A stretch of DNA of 9,291 nucleotides from CAZQIC01 sp964593555 (GTDB taxonomy: Bacteria; Bacteroidota; Bacteroidia; JAFLBG01). The translations under genes were made by a program, and so were the position numbers. Below the pieces are notes generated by a model. It had not been told where the DNA came from and made no database searches. It saw only the letters and a program-made list of their open reading frames with translations. Where the stretch lies: the NCBI GenBank assembly GCA_964593555.1, contig CAZQIC010000159.1, positions 1-9,291 of the forward strand, read 5' to 3'. Shown here piece by piece: positions 7,784-9,291 of this stretch (positions within the stretch are counted from its first letter, which is position 1; every line of letters starts with the position of its first letter).

Positions 7784-8755
7784 CTACGATAATTCCAACA
7801 TTCTTTCAATGGGCTTGCGTGCCTTATCCATCAATGATTTTGGAAGAATTATCTCCGGCATTTCATACTTTAAACTTACGTATAATTTTTCTAATGTGTT
7901 TAATTTCATATGCGGACAATCATTGCAAGCACAGGCATTATCGGGGGGTGCAGGTATAAATACTTTTCCCGGTGATGCCTTTTCCATCTGATGAATTATA
8001 CCCGATTCTGTTGCTACTATAAACTCATTTTCAGAGTTATTTATTGTATAATTTAACAAAGCCGTTGTAGAACCAATAAAATCAGCCATTTCAAGCAGTT
8101 TTGCCTCACATTCAGGGTGTGCAATGAATTTTGCTTTGGGATGTGCTGCTTTTAACTTTATAATCTTCTCCAAAGAAAAAATCTCGTGTACCATACAGGC
8201 TCCATCCCACAAAACCATATTCCTATCCGTTTTTTTCATGATATAAGCTCCTAAGTTCTTATCCGGAGCAAATATTATACCCTTATCTTTTGGAACGCTG
8301 TTAACGATCCTTTCGGCGTTACTGGATGTACATACAATATCGGTTAAAGCTTTGATCTCTGCTGTACAATTGATGTAAGAAATTACAACGTGATCAGGAT
8401 ATTTATCTTTGAATTCTTTAAACTTATCTGCCGGACAAGAGTCGGCCAGGGAACATCCCGCTTTGAGATCGGGCAATAAAACTTTTTTTTCGGGGCAAAT
8501 TATTTTAGCCGTCTCGGCCATGAAGTGGACACCCGCAAAAACAATAATTTCTGCTGTGGTTTTTGCAGCCTGCTGTGCCAAACCAAGGCTGTCCCCAATG
8601 TAATCTGCAATATCCTGTATATCCGGTTCCTGGTAGTAGTGAGCGAGAATGATAGCATTTTTTTCTTTTTTAAGTTTTTTAATTTCATAAAACAAATCTA
8701 AGCTATGATCCACTTCAATTTCCAAATAACCCTGTTTTAAGTTATCAGTCTTCAT
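7784..8755 (-). CDS. nadA: Quinolinate synthase NadA
   Basis: NadA condenses iminoaspartate with dihydroxyacetone phosphate to give quinolinate, the precursor of NAD, using a [4Fe-4S] cluster in the cytoplasm. The 323-residue product is a normal length for the family. The three cluster cysteines are visible: C101 in DLKAGCSLAD, C187 in WDGACMVHE, and C280 in NACACNDCPHMKLNTL. Substrate-site motifs are also present: ILAHYYQ (H39, Y40/Y41), YINCTAEIKA (Y127, N129), VCTSSNA (S144/S145) and HPEC (H213, E215). The first ATG of the frame (8755) gives a normal N-terminus. Neither nadB nor nadC is within the window. The gene stands 92 bases upstream of the MORN gene on the same strand, which looks like a separate transcription unit. 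The sequence in front of its start is only 10% GC and soon passes into eukaryotic DNA, so its natural promoter may be partly missing. Nothing in the reading frame is damaged. Confidence 0.97.
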   Translation of the reverse strand: MKTDNLKQGYLEIEVDHSLDLFYEIKKLKKEKNAIILAHYYQEPDIQDIADYIGDSLGLAQQAAKTTAEIIVFAGVHFMAETAKIICPEKKVLLPDLKAGCSLADSCPADKFKEFKDKYPDHVVISYINCTAEIKALTDIVCTSSNAERIVNSVPKDKGIIFAPDKNLGAYIMKKTDRNMVLWDGACMVHEIFSLEKIIKLKAAHPKAKFIAHPECEAKLLEMADFIGSTTALLNYTINNSENEFIVATESGIIHQMEKASPGKVFIPAPPDNACACNDCPHMKLNTLEKLYVSLKYEMPEIILPKSLMDKARKPIERMLELS

Positions 8756-8843
8756 TATATTATATATTTTAATTAAAATTTATTTTTTTCAAGTATGATA
8801 TCAAAAGAAAAAATTCATTAATCAATATTTTTCTAATTTTTAG
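8756..8843. other. AT-rich junction between bacterial and eukaryotic sequence
   Basis: Only 9 of these 88 bases are G or C. The left side borders the nadA start codon (minus strand) and the right side borders a eukaryotic exon (plus strand). The changeover from bacterial to eukaryotic DNA must lie somewhere inside, but no base can be named. A perfect 14-base palindrome, ATTTTAATTAAAAT (8766-8779), is present but is of little weight in such AT-rich DNA. I found no clear Bacteroidota promoter motif for nadA here. Confidence 0.6.
8828..8843 (+). other. Putative 3' splice site (intron end)
   Basis: The sequence TTTTTCTAATTTTTAG ends in AG exactly where the ankyrin coding frame becomes recognisable. 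It contains a pyrimidine-rich tract and CTAAT at 8833-8837, a fair branch-point candidate. The reading frame is closed immediately upstream by the TAG that forms the acceptor itself (8841-8843), so the exon cannot extend further left in that frame. The next codons (GAA CTT TAT) match the place in ACAP proteins where a leucine-tyrosine precedes the first ankyrin helix. A short T-rich acceptor with a close branch point would suit a fungus or other compact eukaryote genome, but this is a guess. Confidence 0.6.
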
Positions 8844-9291
8844 GAACTTTATCAATCATGTAAAGAAAGTCGTATACTAGATGCTCTTCAAGCTATTTCT
8901 CAGGGAGCTGATGTTAATTTTGTCAATTCCCAAGACAAGAACCGAACTTGTATTCACGCTTGTGTCTTATCTCGTAATGTCACAATTGCAACTCTTCTGA
9001 CACAACACCGAGTTCAAGTGAATGTTCAAGATATTGATCTCAACTCTCCGATGCATCACGCAGCCTCTCAAGGTGATGCTATTTGTCTATCAATTCTATT
9101 CAAACAAGGAGGTAAACTAGAAGTCCTCAACAAAGACAATCAGAAACCTCTCGATGTTGCTATTCAACTACAACAAGCCTACGCAGTTACATTTTTAAAA
9201 CTGGCACAAATGACAATTCAAGAAGGAGGTACACAAGATGAATCATTCTTTGAAGCTTTAGACTCATTCCTAGAGAGTGTATATGAATCTC
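8844..9291 (+). CDS. Eukaryotic ACAP-like ArfGAP, ankyrin-repeat exon (partial)
   Basis: This open frame of 149 codons runs off the right edge without a stop. It encodes ankyrin repeats: a first helix with ALQAISQGADVNFVN (residues 14-28), a second repeat at about 31-63, a third at about 64-96 (SPMHHAASQGD, then LFKQGGKL), and a fourth at about 97-123 (KPLDVAIQLQ, then VTFLKLAQM). The order and spacing match the C-terminal part of ACAP (centaurin-beta) proteins, which read ALAHGADVNW, then GPLHHA and LFLKRGA, then DIVTLLRLARM, and finally GDETYQDIFRDF; here the last is TQDESFFEALDSF. ACAPs are BAR-PH-ArfGAP-ankyrin proteins that stimulate GTP hydrolysis by Arf6-like GTPases at membranes; only the ankyrin part is in view. 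All 16 glutamines use CAA or CAG, so a ciliate-type code is unlikely. Bacterial ankyrin proteins exist, but the ACAP-specific tail after the repeats and the splice site argue against that. Confidence 0.8.

Noticed and set aside
8409..8603. Short plus-strand frame inside nadA
   Set aside because: It is antisense to nadA residues that include cluster and substrate motifs, so it is a shadow.
8766..8779. Perfect 14-base palindrome ATTTTAATTAAAAT as an operator for nadA
   Set aside because: Such palindromes arise easily in DNA of about 10% GC, there is no second copy, and the sequence may belong to the eukaryotic side.
8844..9291. Bacterial ankyrin-repeat effector
   Set aside because: The tail after the repeats follows ACAP proteins, the frame starts at an acceptor-like AG preceded by an in-frame stop, and there is no start codon or ribosome site near its beginning.

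Overview
The window joins two kinds of DNA. From about position 52 to 8755 it is bacterial, and the gene content points to the phylum Bacteroidota: a REC-LytTR response regulator, a multi-PAS HisKA_2 histidine kinase, a secreted MORN-repeat (YwqK-like) protein, helical-repeat proteins of a type I associate with Chitinophagaceae-like genomes, AT-rich DNA and weak or absent Shine-Dalgarno sites. From 8844 to the right end it is eukaryotic: a 149-codon open frame that starts directly after a splice-acceptor-like tract and matches the C-terminal ankyrin region of the ACAP/centaurin-beta family of ArfGAPs. That frame has no stop and runs off the window.

Layout. Positions 1-51 are AT-rich and closed by stops in all three forward frames. 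At 52-1047 (+) lies the 3' part of a helical-repeat gene whose start is missing. At 1163-2698 (+) is a complete paralogue of it. Four minus-strand genes follow; read in the direction of transcription they are nadA (8755-7784), a secreted MORN-repeat protein (7691-6135), a soluble five-PAS histidine kinase (6128-3465) and a LytTR response regulator (3453-2701). The last three are packed with 6- and 11-base gaps and are probably one operon. The regulator ends 2 bases from the end of the convergent helical-repeat gene. No stretch over 300 bases lacks a gene.

How the genes may work together. The kinase and regulator are very probably a cognate two-component pair: a cytoplasmic sensor passes phosphate from its HHRVKNN histidine to Asp55 of a LytTR DNA-binding regulator. 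The MORN protein encoded just before them carries a signal peptide, so it would act outside the cytoplasm; its link to the pair is inferred only from the operon. NadA makes quinolinate for NAD synthesis and looks like a separate unit.

The most notable point is the bacterial/eukaryotic junction between 8756 and 8843, with a possible second breakpoint near 52-105. A chimeric assembly or contaminated contig is the simplest explanation. An insertion of bacterial DNA into an intron of an ACAP-like gene is the exciting alternative. The sequence alone cannot decide, although the intact bacterial reading frames favour chimerism or a very recent event. Apart from this I see no CRISPR array, insertion sequence, tRNA, rRNA or defence system.
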